From Natrinema salifodinae (lineage in GTDB: Archaea; Halobacteriota; Halobacteria; Halobacteriales; Natrialbaceae): 64,000 nt of DNA. Below the pieces are notes generated by a model. It made no database searches and was not told where the DNA came from. It was given only the letters and a program-made list of their open reading frames with translations. This document shows, one piece after another, positions 9,490 to 17,644 of the stretch. The first letter of the stretch is position 1. Each line of letters opens with the position of its first letter. Location of the stretch: NCBI RefSeq assembly GCF_900110455.1, contig NZ_FOIS01000002.1:248001-312000 (forward strand). Direction: 5' to 3'. A program made the translations under genes and the position numbers.

Positions 9490-9867
9490 ATGTCTTACCG
9501 GAAGGTCAACTACGAAGCCGTCGATCAGGTCTCGAGCGCGATGCACTTTCTCAGCGACCCGCTCGAAACGGAGCAGGTCGGGGTGACGGTCGCCCGCTGC
9601 GACCCGGGGTGGAAGAGCAAGCCCCACGACCACACCGACAACGACCACGAGGAGGTCTACGTCCTCATCGAGGGCGAGGCGACGGTCATCGTCGACGACG
9701 AACCGGTCGCGATGGAGACCGGCGACGCGCTGTGGCTCCCGCCCGAATCGACGCGTCAGATCCGTAACGGCGACCGCGAGAGCGCGTTCGTCCTCGTCAG
9801 CGCCCCCAGTATCGGCGACGAGGACGGCGACGACGGCGAGTGGTTGCTCTCGGGCTTCGCAGGATAG
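9490..9867 (+). CDS. Cupin-domain protein
   Basis: A 125-residue single-domain cupin. The first cupin motif reads CDPGWKSKPHDHTDNDHEE followed by VYVLIEGEATVIVDD, giving the two His and the Glu of a metal site. The second motif (GDALWLPPESTRQIRNGD) has lost the usual His, so metal binding may be altered. It is cytoplasmic, with no partner domain. An AT-rich box (TAGTTTTAC near 9456-9464) lies upstream of the ATG. Cupins this small have many roles, from isomerase and dioxygenase to sugar binding, and none can be chosen here. Confidence 0.85.
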   Translation: MSYRKVNYEAVDQVSSAMHFLSDPLETEQVGVTVARCDPGWKSKPHDHTDNDHEEVYVLIEGEATVIVDDEPVAMETGDALWLPPESTRQIRNGDRESAFVLVSAPSIGDEDGDDGEWLLSGFAG

Positions 9868-9964
9868 TCGCGGCTCGGAGCGCCCCGTCGTCGACGCGGA
9901 CCGCGGAACTCGGCCCGAAAATCGGCGGGACGATTTAGTGACCCCGCGTCGTCGTCCTCGATAG

Positions 9965-10445
9965 GTGAGTCGCGATTTACTCGAAACACCACGCAGCCGC
10001 GTCGCTCGTCGTCGCCGCCGCGCTCGCGTATCTCCTTCCGCCGGTCACGCTCGGCGGCGATCCGATCCCCGACGCGGCCGTCGTCGCCTCCGGCACCGCG
10101 GTCGGCGTCTTCATCGACCTCGATCACTTCCTCATCGCCCGCTTCAAGACCGGGACCTGGGACGCCGCCCGGTTCTGCCTGGCCAACCCGCGCGCGACAG
10201 TCGCCGATCAAGGAGAAATCTTCGAGCCTGGCGACGTCGGCGTCCTCTCGCGACTGTTGAGCCACGTCGTGATCGCCGGGATCGTGGTTCCGGCGCTCAC
10301 GCTGGTCAGCATCCCGCTCGCGATCGTGACTGGGGCCGTGCTCTACGCCCACCTGCTGGCCGACCTCGTCTGGGACATTTACCTGCTCGAGGACCACGCG
10401 AATGCGGCGGTCTCGATCGACGACCTCGTACAGACGCTTCGGTAG
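9965..10445 (+). pseudogene. Frameshifted small membrane protein gene
   Basis: From about 9987 to 10445 the frame reads a credible membrane protein (SLVVAAALAYLLPPVTLGG, IDLDHFLIARFKTG, ILSRLL-like helix, VVIAGIVVPALTLVS, LVWDIYLLEDHANAA) but has no ATG, GTG or TTG start before position 10254. A GTG at 9965 sits about 26 bases after a TATA-like GATTTAGTG (9932-9940) and reads VSRDLLE in another frame. Removing one A from the triple A at 9984-9986 joins the two into one protein of about 160 residues (VSRDLLE-HHAASLVV). I read this as one gene broken by a one-base insertion, or a sequencing error in the A run. No family name is offered beyond an uncharacterised haloarchaeal membrane protein. 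Confidence 0.7.
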
Positions 10446-10523
10446 GGAGCGGCTGCCCGGTTCCCGGTCCCTGGCGCACCTCCCTCCCTCGGTTATTTCC
10501 ACCGCGCAGCCGTGTGAGAGACC

Positions 10524-11732
10524 ATGGAACTGCTCGACGACAGCATCGTCCCGGAGCACGCACGCGACGTCAAACACGAGGCCCGCGAGTTCGCTCGCGA
10601 ACACATCGAACCGAACGCTCAGGAGTACTTCCAGTCGGGCGAGTACCCCGAGGAGATTCTCGCGGCGGGCCAGGACGCGAATCTGGTGGCTCAGGACATC
10701 CCCGAGGAGTGGGGCGGGCGAGGGCTGGACCTGGCGCAGTTGCTGGCGCTCACGGAGGAGTTCTACCGCGCCGACGCGGGAATCGCCCTCACCCTGCAAC
10801 TGGCGAGTTTCGGCTGCGAAATCACGTACGAGTACGGCTCCGACGAGCAGTGCGAGGAGTACATCCGCCCGGTCGCCGAGGGCGAGCAACGATCCGGCTT
10901 GGCGGTCTCGGAGCCGGAGACGGGCAGCGACCTGGCGGGGATGCAGACCCGCGCGGAGAAGGACGGCGACGAGTGGGTGATCAACGGCGAGAAGTACTGG
11001 ATCGGCAACGGCGTCGAGGCCGACTGGATCACCCTCTACGCGCGGACCGGCGACGTTCGAAAGACCTCTGGTCTTTCGAGCCAATCAGAATCTGAAACCG
11101 ATTCTGATGACGACGAGGACAACCGCTACGGCAACCACTCGATGTTCATCGTGCCGACCGATACCGAGGGGTACGAGGCCGAACACATCCCCGAGAAGAT
11201 GGCGATGCGCGCCTCGAAGCAGGCCCACATCGAGTTCGACGACTGCCGGATTCCCGAGGAGAACCTGATCGGTCAGGAGGGTGCCGGCTTCTGGATGCTC
11301 GCGGACTTCTTCAACCACGGTCGCGTGGCCGTCGCCGGCCACGGGCTCGGCATCGCCGCGGCCGCCATCGAGGAGGCCTGGGAATTCACCCACGATCGCG
11401 AGGAGTTCGGCCGGACGATCAGCGACTTCCAGGCGGTGCAACACGGCCTGGCCGACATGCTCCTCGAGTTTGAGAGCGCCCGGACGCTCACCTGGCGCGC
11501 ACAAGAGAACGTCCAGTCCGACGACGACGCGGGCTACTGGGCGGCCATGGCGAAGACGAAGGCGACCGAGGCGGCCGTCGACGTCTCGGAGCAGGCCATG
11601 CAGTTCCACGGCGGTCGCTCGATCCTAGACGAGCGCCGGATCGCCCGCGTCTTCCGCGACGCGCGGATCCCGGTCATCTACGAGGGAGCGAACGAGATCC
11701 AGCGCAACCTGATCTACGGCCAGGCGCCCTGA
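10524..11732 (+). CDS. Acyl-CoA dehydrogenase with inserted palindromic element
   Basis: A 402-residue FAD-dependent acyl-CoA dehydrogenase, which makes the trans-2-enoyl-CoA in beta-oxidation and passes electrons to an electron-transfer flavoprotein. Family signatures are present: AVSEPETGSDLAGMQTRAEKD for the FAD/acyl site, RTISDFQAVQHGLADM, and the C-terminal VIYEGANEIQRN whose Glu is in the catalytic-base position of this class. Compared with the sister enzyme at 14973 there is an extra stretch of roughly 16-20 residues after ARTGD (about residues 178-196), Ser/Glu/Asp rich, encoded by two DNA hairpins at 11057-11108. The reading frame is kept, so the enzyme may still work. Confidence 0.93.
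   Translation: MELLDDSIVPEHARDVKHEAREFAREHIEPNAQEYFQSGEYPEEILAAGQDANLVAQDIPEEWGGRGLDLAQLLALTEEFYRADAGIALTLQLASFGCEITYEYGSDEQCEEYIRPVAEGEQRSGLAVSEPETGSDLAGMQTRAEKDGDEWVINGEKYWIGNGVEADWITLYARTGDVRKTSGLSSQSESETDSDDDEDNRYGNHSMFIVPTDTEGYEAEHIPEKMAMRASKQAHIEFDDCRIPEENLIGQEGAGFWMLADFFNHGRVAVAGHGLGIAAAAIEEAWEFTHDREEFGRTISDFQAVQHGLADMLLEFESARTLTWRAQENVQSDDDAGYWAAMAKTKATEAAVDVSEQAMQFHGGRSILDERRIARVFRDARIPVIYEGANEIQRNLIYGQAP
11057..11108. repeat. Twin-hairpin palindromic element inside a coding gene
   Basis: Two perfect inverted repeats lie back to back. The first has ten-base arms TCGAAAGACC (11057-11066) and GGTCTTTCGA (11070-11079) around TCT. The second has nine-base arms ATCAGAATC (11084-11092) and GATTCTGAT (11100-11108) around a seven-base loop. 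They encode the extra residues of the acyl-CoA dehydrogenase that the sister enzyme lacks, which suggests an inserted mobile palindrome kept in frame. Confidence 0.7.
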
Positions 11733-12015
11733 GCCGACGGCCGACGCCGCGTCGCTCGAGCGCCGCTGCCGTCACTCGTTACCCGTCATCGCGAGGGCGT
11801 TGCGGTCGGTTCTCCGACGGGTGCGGTCTCGACGTCTCGGTCTCGGCCACGCGTTCGACGTAGGTTCACGCGACGGCGAAGTAGAATCGGGACGGGAATC
11901 GGATCGAACCGAGGCCGGCGGTGAGGCAGTAGAGAGGTCGCTGCCGAATACGCCTGGTCGTCGCGAGCGAACGTGAGGGCGGTGACGAGGTCGAGGGACG
12001 GATTCGGTTCGCCGG

Positions 12016-12621
12016 TCAGTTCTCGGACTGGAGGTCTTGGAAGGCGCCGACGAAGTCGTCGTGGGTCGTCATGCCGGAGACGGTCTCGTCGGTCCGCTGC
12101 TCGAGGTCGTCGACGCGCTCGCACAGCGTCCGATACTCCTCGTTGTCGGCGAGTTCGTGGTCGGCCTTCTCGGACTCGAGGAGCGCCTTCTTCGAGACGA
12201 GCGCGTAGTACTCCCGGAGGTCGGACTCGTAGTCCGACCGGCCGGCGACGTCGTCGACCGTCTCGACGAGTTCGTCCTTCGAGACCGGCTTGACGAGGTA
12301 GTCGTCGAAGCCCATCTCGATGATATCGAAATCCGGATCGACCGCAGTCACCATGATGACGCGGGACTCACACCCCGCATCGCGGATTCGCTCGAGGACT
12401 TCGTCACCGGACAGGCCGGGCATTCGCCGATCCAGCAGGACGACCTCGACGGACTCGGCCATCGCTTCGAGCGCCGCTTCTCCGTCGTAGGCCGTCTCGA
12501 CTACCCAGTCGTCTCGCAACCAGGTGGCGAACAGATCCGCCAGGCGCGCCTCGTCGTCGATGACGAGGATCTCGGGCGCCTCGCCCCCGTCACTCATTTG
12601 GAACCTCTCCGTTCGCGTCAT
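12016..12621 (-). CDS. HalX-domain response regulator
   Basis: A receiver domain with phosphoacceptor Asp in VVLLDRRMPG (about residue 64), an acidic pair in LVIDDEA, the switch Thr in VIMVTAVD and the conserved Lys in YLVKPVS. The C-terminal 70 residues (LREYYALVSKKALLESEKAD onward, helical, coiled-coil-like) match the HalX domain found in haloarchaea. There is no DNA-binding domain, so output is likely through protein contacts. A box TACTATT upstream supports the ATG at 12621; the ATG at 12597 (MSDGGEAPE) is an alternative. No cognate kinase is adjacent. Confidence 0.88.
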   Translation of the reverse strand: MTRTERFQMSDGGEAPEILVIDDEARLADLFATWLRDDWVVETAYDGEAALEAMAESVEVVLLDRRMPGLSGDEVLERIRDAGCESRVIMVTAVDPDFDIIEMGFDDYLVKPVSKDELVETVDDVAGRSDYESDLREYYALVSKKALLESEKADHELADNEEYRTLCERVDDLEQRTDETVSGMTTHDDFVGAFQDLQSEN

Positions 12622-12883
12622 CGATTACAGCCACGGCTCCCCAATAGTACCTCTCCATGATAAATCTCGCGACCATATATCACGTGTTTCTCATATAGGG
12701 TCGCTCGAACGCGCCGGTTCGTTCGGTTATTCATAGTGTCTATACACGCCTCGTCTCCTCGTTTTCCGCTGACCCAGTGACGCACTCTCGAAAAATAACA
12801 GTTGGACGAGTACTGTTCGCGGAGCGGGAAAGTGGGCGACCTTCGCGCTCCCGGGCCCCGGCCGATCGTCCGTCAGTCCGGTC

Positions 12884-14857
12884 TCACTTGCCTTCGAAGT
12901 CCGGCTCCTCGTCGCCCATGAAGGCCGTAATGCCCTCCATCAGGTCGTCAGTGGCCATCAGATGTCCGAACGCGGAGGCCTCGTACTCGAGGCCGGACTC
13001 GGTGTCGTCGCGGCCGGCGAGCATCGCGCGCTTGGTGAACTTCTGGGCGATCGGCGGTCCGCCGGCCAGGTCGGTCGCCAACTCGAGCGCGCGGTCCTCG
13101 AGTTCGTCGTTGTCGACGACGTCGTTGACGAAGCCGTACTCCGCCATCGTTTCGGCGTCGAAGCGGTCGGCGGTGAGGATGATCTCCTTCGCACGGCCCT
13201 CGCCGACGATGTGCTTGAGCCGCTGGGTGCCGCCCCAGCCGGGGATGAGCCCGAGGTTCAGTTCGGGCTGGCCGAACTCGGAGCGTTCGCTGGCGACGCG
13301 CAGGTCGGCGCAGGTCGCCAGCTCCATCCCGCCGCCGAGACAGAAGCCGTCGATTCCGGCGACGACGGGCAGGTCGCAGGCCTCCAATTTACCGAAGACG
13401 GCCTGGCCCTGCCGCGAGAGCTCTTGGCCCTCGATGGGGTCGGCGCCGCTGCCGGCCATGCTCTGGACGTCCGCACCTGCGGAGAAGGCCTTCTCGCCCT
13501 CGCCGGTGAGACAGATCGCGCGGACCTCGTCGTCGGCTTCGAGCTGCTCGATGGCCGCGGACAGTTCCTCGAGCAGGTCGTCGCTGATGGTGTTCATCCG
13601 GTGCGGTCGGTCGAGGACGACGTGCCCAACCATGTCGCCGGGGTACTCGATTCGGATCGTCTCGAAGTCGACGGCCTCGCCGCCTTCGTCGCGCTCGTAG
13701 AACCCGCCCTCGTCGGCGCGCTCGGCGAGGTAATCCGCGGGCGCGTACCGCTCGTGGCCGGTCTCCTCGTACGCGTCTTCGAGGGTCTCGTGGAGGGCCG
13801 CCAGGCCGTACTCGTCGACGAGTTTGACCGGGCCGTCGGGGAAGCCGGCGCCGAGCTGGACGGCCTCGTCGATCGACTCCGGCGGCGCGACGTCGCCGCC
13901 GATCAGCTTGGCTGCTTCGTTGGCTATCGTCGCGAGCAGCCGCTCCTTGACGAACTCGGACTGTTCGTCGGTCGGGATCTGGACGCCCTCGCCGTCCTCG
14001 TAGTCGTAGAAGCCCTTCCCGGTCTTCTTGCCGAGCTCCTCGTTCTCGACTTTCTCCTCGAGCAGCGGCGCCGGCTCGTAGGCCTCGCCCAGCACCTCGT
14101 ACATGTAGTCGAGGACGTGGTAGCTGACGTCGTTGCCGACCTGGTCGCCGAGTTCGAAGCTGCCCATCGGCAGGCCCATGTCGTACTTGGTCGTCGAGTC
14201 GACCTCGGCGACGGTCGCCTGGTCCTCGCTGACCAGCCAGCAGGCCTCGTTCATCAGGGGGACGAGGATGCGGTTGACGATGAAGCCGGGGGAGTCCTTG
14301 TGGACCCGGACCGGCGACTTCCCGAAGTCCTCGGCGAGGGCCTCGGTGAGTTCGAGGGTCTCCTCGGCGGTCTCGGCGCCGGAGATGACCTCGACCAGCT
14401 GCATCCGGACCGGCGGGTTGAAGAAGTGCATCCCGCAGAAGCGCTCGGGCCGTTCCGTAACCTCGGCGAGTTCGGTGATCGAGAGGCTCGAGGTGTTCGT
14501 CGCGAAGACCGCGTGGTCGGGCGCAGACGCCTCGAGTTCGGCGTAGACGTCCTTCTTGATCTCCATCTGCTCGGGGACGGCCTCGATGACGAAGTCAGCG
14601 TCGGCGACGGCCTCCTCCATGTCGACCAGCGGCGTCACCCGTTCGAGGGCGGCCTCGGCCTCGTCTTCGGTGAGCCGGTCGTTCTCCGCGAGCTTGTTCA
14701 GCGACCACTCGATTCCCTCGTAGCCGTTCTGGACGAACTCCTCTTTGATGTCCCGCATGTTCACGTCGTAGCCGGCCATCGCGGCGACCTCCGCGATGCC
14801 GTGACCCATGTTACCCGCGCCCAGAACTGCAACGGTGTTGATATCCTCCAGTTCCAT
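12884..14857 (-). CDS. Fused 3-hydroxyacyl-CoA dehydrogenase/enoyl-CoA hydratase
   Basis: A 657-residue bifunctional beta-oxidation enzyme. The N-terminal half is an NAD-dependent 3-hydroxyacyl-CoA dehydrogenase: AVLGAGNMGHGIAEVAAMAG for NAD binding, CGMHFFNPPVRMQLVEVI with the catalytic His, and DSPGFIVNRILVPLMNEA; residues 185-380 hold the C-terminal helical domains. The last 250 residues are a crotonase-fold hydratase: AFSAGADVQSMAG and DGFCLGGGMELA for the oxyanion hole, then LGLIPGWGGTQRL. This order (dehydrogenase then hydratase) is the reverse of bacterial FadB but is common in archaea. The ATG at 14857 is preferred to a TTG at 14887. It is divergent from the acyl-CoA dehydrogenase at 14973, so both steps may be co-regulated. 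Confidence 0.95.
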   Translation of the reverse strand: MELEDINTVAVLGAGNMGHGIAEVAAMAGYDVNMRDIKEEFVQNGYEGIEWSLNKLAENDRLTEDEAEAALERVTPLVDMEEAVADADFVIEAVPEQMEIKKDVYAELEASAPDHAVFATNTSSLSITELAEVTERPERFCGMHFFNPPVRMQLVEVISGAETAEETLELTEALAEDFGKSPVRVHKDSPGFIVNRILVPLMNEACWLVSEDQATVAEVDSTTKYDMGLPMGSFELGDQVGNDVSYHVLDYMYEVLGEAYEPAPLLEEKVENEELGKKTGKGFYDYEDGEGVQIPTDEQSEFVKERLLATIANEAAKLIGGDVAPPESIDEAVQLGAGFPDGPVKLVDEYGLAALHETLEDAYEETGHERYAPADYLAERADEGGFYERDEGGEAVDFETIRIEYPGDMVGHVVLDRPHRMNTISDDLLEELSAAIEQLEADDEVRAICLTGEGEKAFSAGADVQSMAGSGADPIEGQELSRQGQAVFGKLEACDLPVVAGIDGFCLGGGMELATCADLRVASERSEFGQPELNLGLIPGWGGTQRLKHIVGEGRAKEIILTADRFDAETMAEYGFVNDVVDNDELEDRALELATDLAGGPPIAQKFTKRAMLAGRDDTESGLEYEASAFGHLMATDDLMEGITAFMGDEEPDFEGK

Positions 14858-14972
14858 GGTCGAGAATCCAATGTGAACCCGTTTCAACGTTTCCCTCTCC
14901 CGAATTAGAAACTGTATTTCCGTTTACTCCCGGTTACAAAGGACTTTATCGGTCGGAAAGTAACGATCGTCC

Positions 14973-16115
14973 ATGGAATTCGGGCTCTCCGAAGAACAGC
15001 AGCAGATCCGCGACGAAGTCTGCCGGTTCGCCGAGAACGAGATCGTTCCCAACGCCGAGGAGTACGACACCGAGGAGAAGTTCCCTCACGAGATCGTCGA
15101 CGAAGCCGCCGAGATGGGCCTGGTCGGCTCCTCGATTCCGATCGAGTACGGCGGGGCCGGCTACTCGACGCTCGAGTCGGCGATCATCGCCGAGGAACTG
15201 TTCTCACACGATCCGGGCATCGCGCTCTCGATCATGGCCTGTTCGTTCGGGACCGAGGCCATCCGCGAGTTCGGGACCGACGACCAGAAAGAGCGGTTCC
15301 TAGAGCCCGTCGCGATGGGCGAGAAGATCTCCGGTGCCGCGATTTCGGAGCCGGACACCGGCTCGGACGTCTCCTCGGTCTCGACCCGCGCGGAGAAGGA
15401 CGGCGACGAGTGGGTGATCAACGGCAACAAGATGTGGATCACCAACGGCACCGTCGGCGACTTCTTCGTCGTCCTCTGTAAGACCGATCCCGACGCCGAG
15501 AGCCGCTACGACGGCTTCAGCCAGATCATCGTCGAATCCGACCGCGACGGCTTCTCGTCGGAGAAGATCACCGGGAAACTGGGAATTCGGGCCTCCGACA
15601 CCGCCGAACTCATCTTCGACGACGTCCGCGTCCCCGAGGAGAACCTCGTCGGCGATCGGGACGCCGCCTTCCTCCAGCAGATGCAGTTCTTCGACGCCAC
15701 CCGAACCGGCGTCGCCGCGCAGGGACTCGGCATCGCGAAGGGCGCGCTCGAGGCCGCCCTCGAGTACGCCCAGGACCGCGAGCAGTTCGGCAAGTCCATC
15801 TCGGAGTTCCAGGCCATTCAGCACAAGCTCGCCGACATGGCGACCCAGACCGAGGCCGCGCGCAACCTGACCTACAAGGCCGCCTGGAACGTCGATCAGG
15901 GCAACGACATCACGAAGCTCGCCTCGATGGCCAAGGAGTACGCCTCCCGCGTGGCCGTCGAGGTCTCCAACGAGGCCGTCCAGATCCACGGCGGGGCCGG
16001 CTACGTCAACGACTTCCCCGTCGAGCGGTTCTACCGCGACTCGAAGATCACCCAGATCTACGAGGGTACCACGGAGATTCAGAAGAACGTCATCGCGCGC
16101 GAACTACTCGAATAG
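14973..16115 (+). CDS. Acyl-CoA dehydrogenase
   Basis: A 380-residue enzyme at the standard length for short/medium-chain acyl-CoA dehydrogenases. Signatures: AAISEPDTGSDVSSVSTRAE, MWITNGTVGDFFVVLCKTD, FGKSISEFQAIQHKLADMAT, and the C-terminal QIYEGTTEIQKN with the catalytic Glu. CTTTATC near 14943 lies about 28 bases before the ATG, indicating a leaderless start. It diverges from the dehydrogenase/hydratase gene, and with it gives the first three reactions of beta-oxidation. Unlike the paralogue at 10524 it has no inserted stretch. Confidence 0.95.
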   Translation: MEFGLSEEQQQIRDEVCRFAENEIVPNAEEYDTEEKFPHEIVDEAAEMGLVGSSIPIEYGGAGYSTLESAIIAEELFSHDPGIALSIMACSFGTEAIREFGTDDQKERFLEPVAMGEKISGAAISEPDTGSDVSSVSTRAEKDGDEWVINGNKMWITNGTVGDFFVVLCKTDPDAESRYDGFSQIIVESDRDGFSSEKITGKLGIRASDTAELIFDDVRVPEENLVGDRDAAFLQQMQFFDATRTGVAAQGLGIAKGALEAALEYAQDREQFGKSISEFQAIQHKLADMATQTEAARNLTYKAAWNVDQGNDITKLASMAKEYASRVAVEVSNEAVQIHGGAGYVNDFPVERFYRDSKITQIYEGTTEIQKNVIARELLE

Positions 16116-16169
16116 GAACCGTCGGACGACGGGAGCGGACTGCCGGCTTGCGACGGTGACGCTCGGCGG

Positions 16170-16718
16170 TTATCCGTCGCTGTCACTATCGGTGTCTCCA
16201 TCGTCGGAATCCGAATCGGTATCGCCGTCGTCGCTGTCCGAATCGGTGTCACCATCATCGCTATCCGAGTCGGTATCGCCGTCGTCGGAGTCAGTGTCTG
16301 TATCGCCGTCGTCGCTATCTGTATCCGTATCCGTATCGCCGTCAGCGATTCGGTCGGCAGTACCGTTCGACGCCGATCGAACGGCCTGGCGATCGCGAGA
16401 TCGACCCCTGTCGCGCTGCCGACTCCGTTCCGTTCGAGCCTCGTCTCGACCCGCGGCTCCGCGACGTCCGGCGTCGGCGTCGACTTCGGTTTCGGTCTCG
16501 GTCTCGAGCACGCGGCCGGGTGCGAACGTGTACAGTGCGACCGGCGGCGCGACGTACGACCCGATCGCAAGCACCGCGAACAGAGGGTCGACGAACACGA
16601 GGATGCCGAAGATGGCAAGCGCCGCTGTCGCGGCCGCGTGGAGCGGCGTGTGCGTGTACTCGAGGTAGAACGCCCAGAGTCCCCTGAGCCGGTCCGCCGC
16701 TGGCACTGGCCCCGCCAT
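16170..16718 (-). CDS. Membrane protein with Asp/Ser nonapeptide-repeat tail
   Basis: A 182-residue protein in three parts: residues 1-70 with two hydrophobic helices (ATAALAIFGILVFVDPLF and VLAIGSYVAPPVALYTF), a basic/charged linker (RTERSRQRDRGRSRDRQ), and a 57-residue tail made only of Asp, Gly, Thr and Ser in nine-residue units DGDTDSDSD. The tail should be unfolded and strongly negative, able to bind cations. No enzyme motif is visible. The start at 16718 lies 59 bases from the divergent regulator gene. Function unknown. Confidence 0.7.
   Translation of the reverse strand: MAGPVPAADRLRGLWAFYLEYTHTPLHAAATAALAIFGILVFVDPLFAVLAIGSYVAPPVALYTFAPGRVLETETETEVDADAGRRGAAGRDEARTERSRQRDRGRSRDRQAVRSASNGTADRIADGDTDTDTDSDDGDTDTDSDDGDTDSDSDDGDTDSDSDDGDTDSDSDDGDTDSDSDG
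16173..16343 (-). repeat. 27-base tandem repeats encoding DGDTDSDSD units
   Basis: The 3' part of the gene consists of about six imperfect 27-base units, each coding for one nine-residue block. Third-position differences between units show that they are not fresh copies. Such arrays can change length by slippage. Confidence 0.75.
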
Positions 16719-16777
16719 GGTGGCTCGTACGCGGGGCAGCGAGAAACCATTTGTCGCGCCGGCACCTCACAGTAGGT

Positions 16778-17521
16778 ATGCGAGAGTTCGTTTTCGCCCT
16801 CGAGTACGACCCCGGGACAAACCCGGTCGCGGACGCCCTCGAGGCCCACGCGGACACGACAGTGCGGTCGCTGTCGTGTCACGTCACGCCGGAGAGCCTC
16901 TGGCGGGTCGATCACGCGACCGGCTCCGAAGCGGGGCTCGAAGCCCTCGAAGCGGCGTACCGCGAACCGGCCTTCTGTGCGGACTGTCTCGTCCGCGACG
17001 ACTGCGGGGCCGACTGCGAGACCCAGCTTCTCGATCGCTCCGCCGCCGAGCTCGTCGTCTACACCTACTGGAACCGGACGGACGTCTGCACGTCGGTCCC
17101 CCACCTGGCGCTCGAGTACCTCGGCGAGGGGCTGCTGTTCGAGACCTACCGGGAGGGGCGGCGCTACCGCTGGCGGATCGTCCTCGGGAGCGACGCGCCA
17201 ATCCACGACTTCTTCGACGCGCTGGGCGACGAGGTCGGCGAGTGTGCCGGGATGGAGATGCTGCGTCTGACCGATCTGAACCCCGACCGCGGTCGCGCCG
17301 ACTCGAGCGAGTCGCTTCCGTCGGAACAGCAGGAGGCGCTTCGGGCGGCCGTCGAACGCGGCTACTACGAGACGCCGCGTCGGACCGATCTCTCCGAACT
17401 CGCCGACGAACTGGACGTGCCGCGCTCGACCCTCTCCTATCGGCTCCGGCGCGCGGAGGCCGCGCTCGCGACCGCCTACGTCGACGAGGAGTCGCTCGAG
17501 ACGCTCGCGGCCGGCCGCTGA
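16778..17521 (+). CDS. Cys-rich HTH_10 (Bat-type) transcriptional regulator
   Basis: A 247-residue regulator. The C-terminal 55 residues form the haloarchaeal HTH_10 domain (LSELADELDVPRSTLSYRLR). The N-terminal part lacks GAF or PAS but holds a compact Cys cluster, C67-x2-C70-x5-C76-x3-C80, with further Cys at 34 and 104, a layout suited to binding a metal ion. The next gene, 124 bases downstream on the same strand, is a Zn/Cd-type P1B ATPase, so a metal-sensing role controlling that exporter is a reasonable inference. The ATG at 16778 is chosen over one at 16751 because homology-like sequence begins with MREFVFALEY. Confidence 0.88.
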   Translation: MREFVFALEYDPGTNPVADALEAHADTTVRSLSCHVTPESLWRVDHATGSEAGLEALEAAYREPAFCADCLVRDDCGADCETQLLDRSAAELVVYTYWNRTDVCTSVPHLALEYLGEGLLFETYREGRRYRWRIVLGSDAPIHDFFDALGDEVGECAGMEMLRLTDLNPDRGRADSSESLPSEQQEALRAAVERGYYETPRRTDLSELADELDVPRSTLSYRLRRAEAALATAYVDEESLETLAAGR

Positions 17522-17644
17522 TCCCCGCGAGAAGCGGCTCACCGGTCCACTTTCGATTCGATGAGCGCCGTTCGGCCCCATCCGACGAGCGAGTTGGCGT
17601 ACGCCGAATAACCCCTATCGGCCGCGGGCGAGTACTGACCGATA

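Noticed and set aside
9965-11095. Long plus-strand frame overlapping two real genes
   Set aside because: Only its first seven codons are plausible (they are the start of the frameshifted gene); the rest is Arg-rich and shadows the acyl-CoA dehydrogenase.
12219-12239. Nine-base inverted repeat with three-base loop inside the response-regulator gene
   Set aside because: It codes for conserved-looking HalX-linker sequence without inserted residues, so it is probably chance.
16173-16343. CRISPR-like array
   Set aside because: The 27-base units have no unique spacers and stay in the reading frame of a protein.
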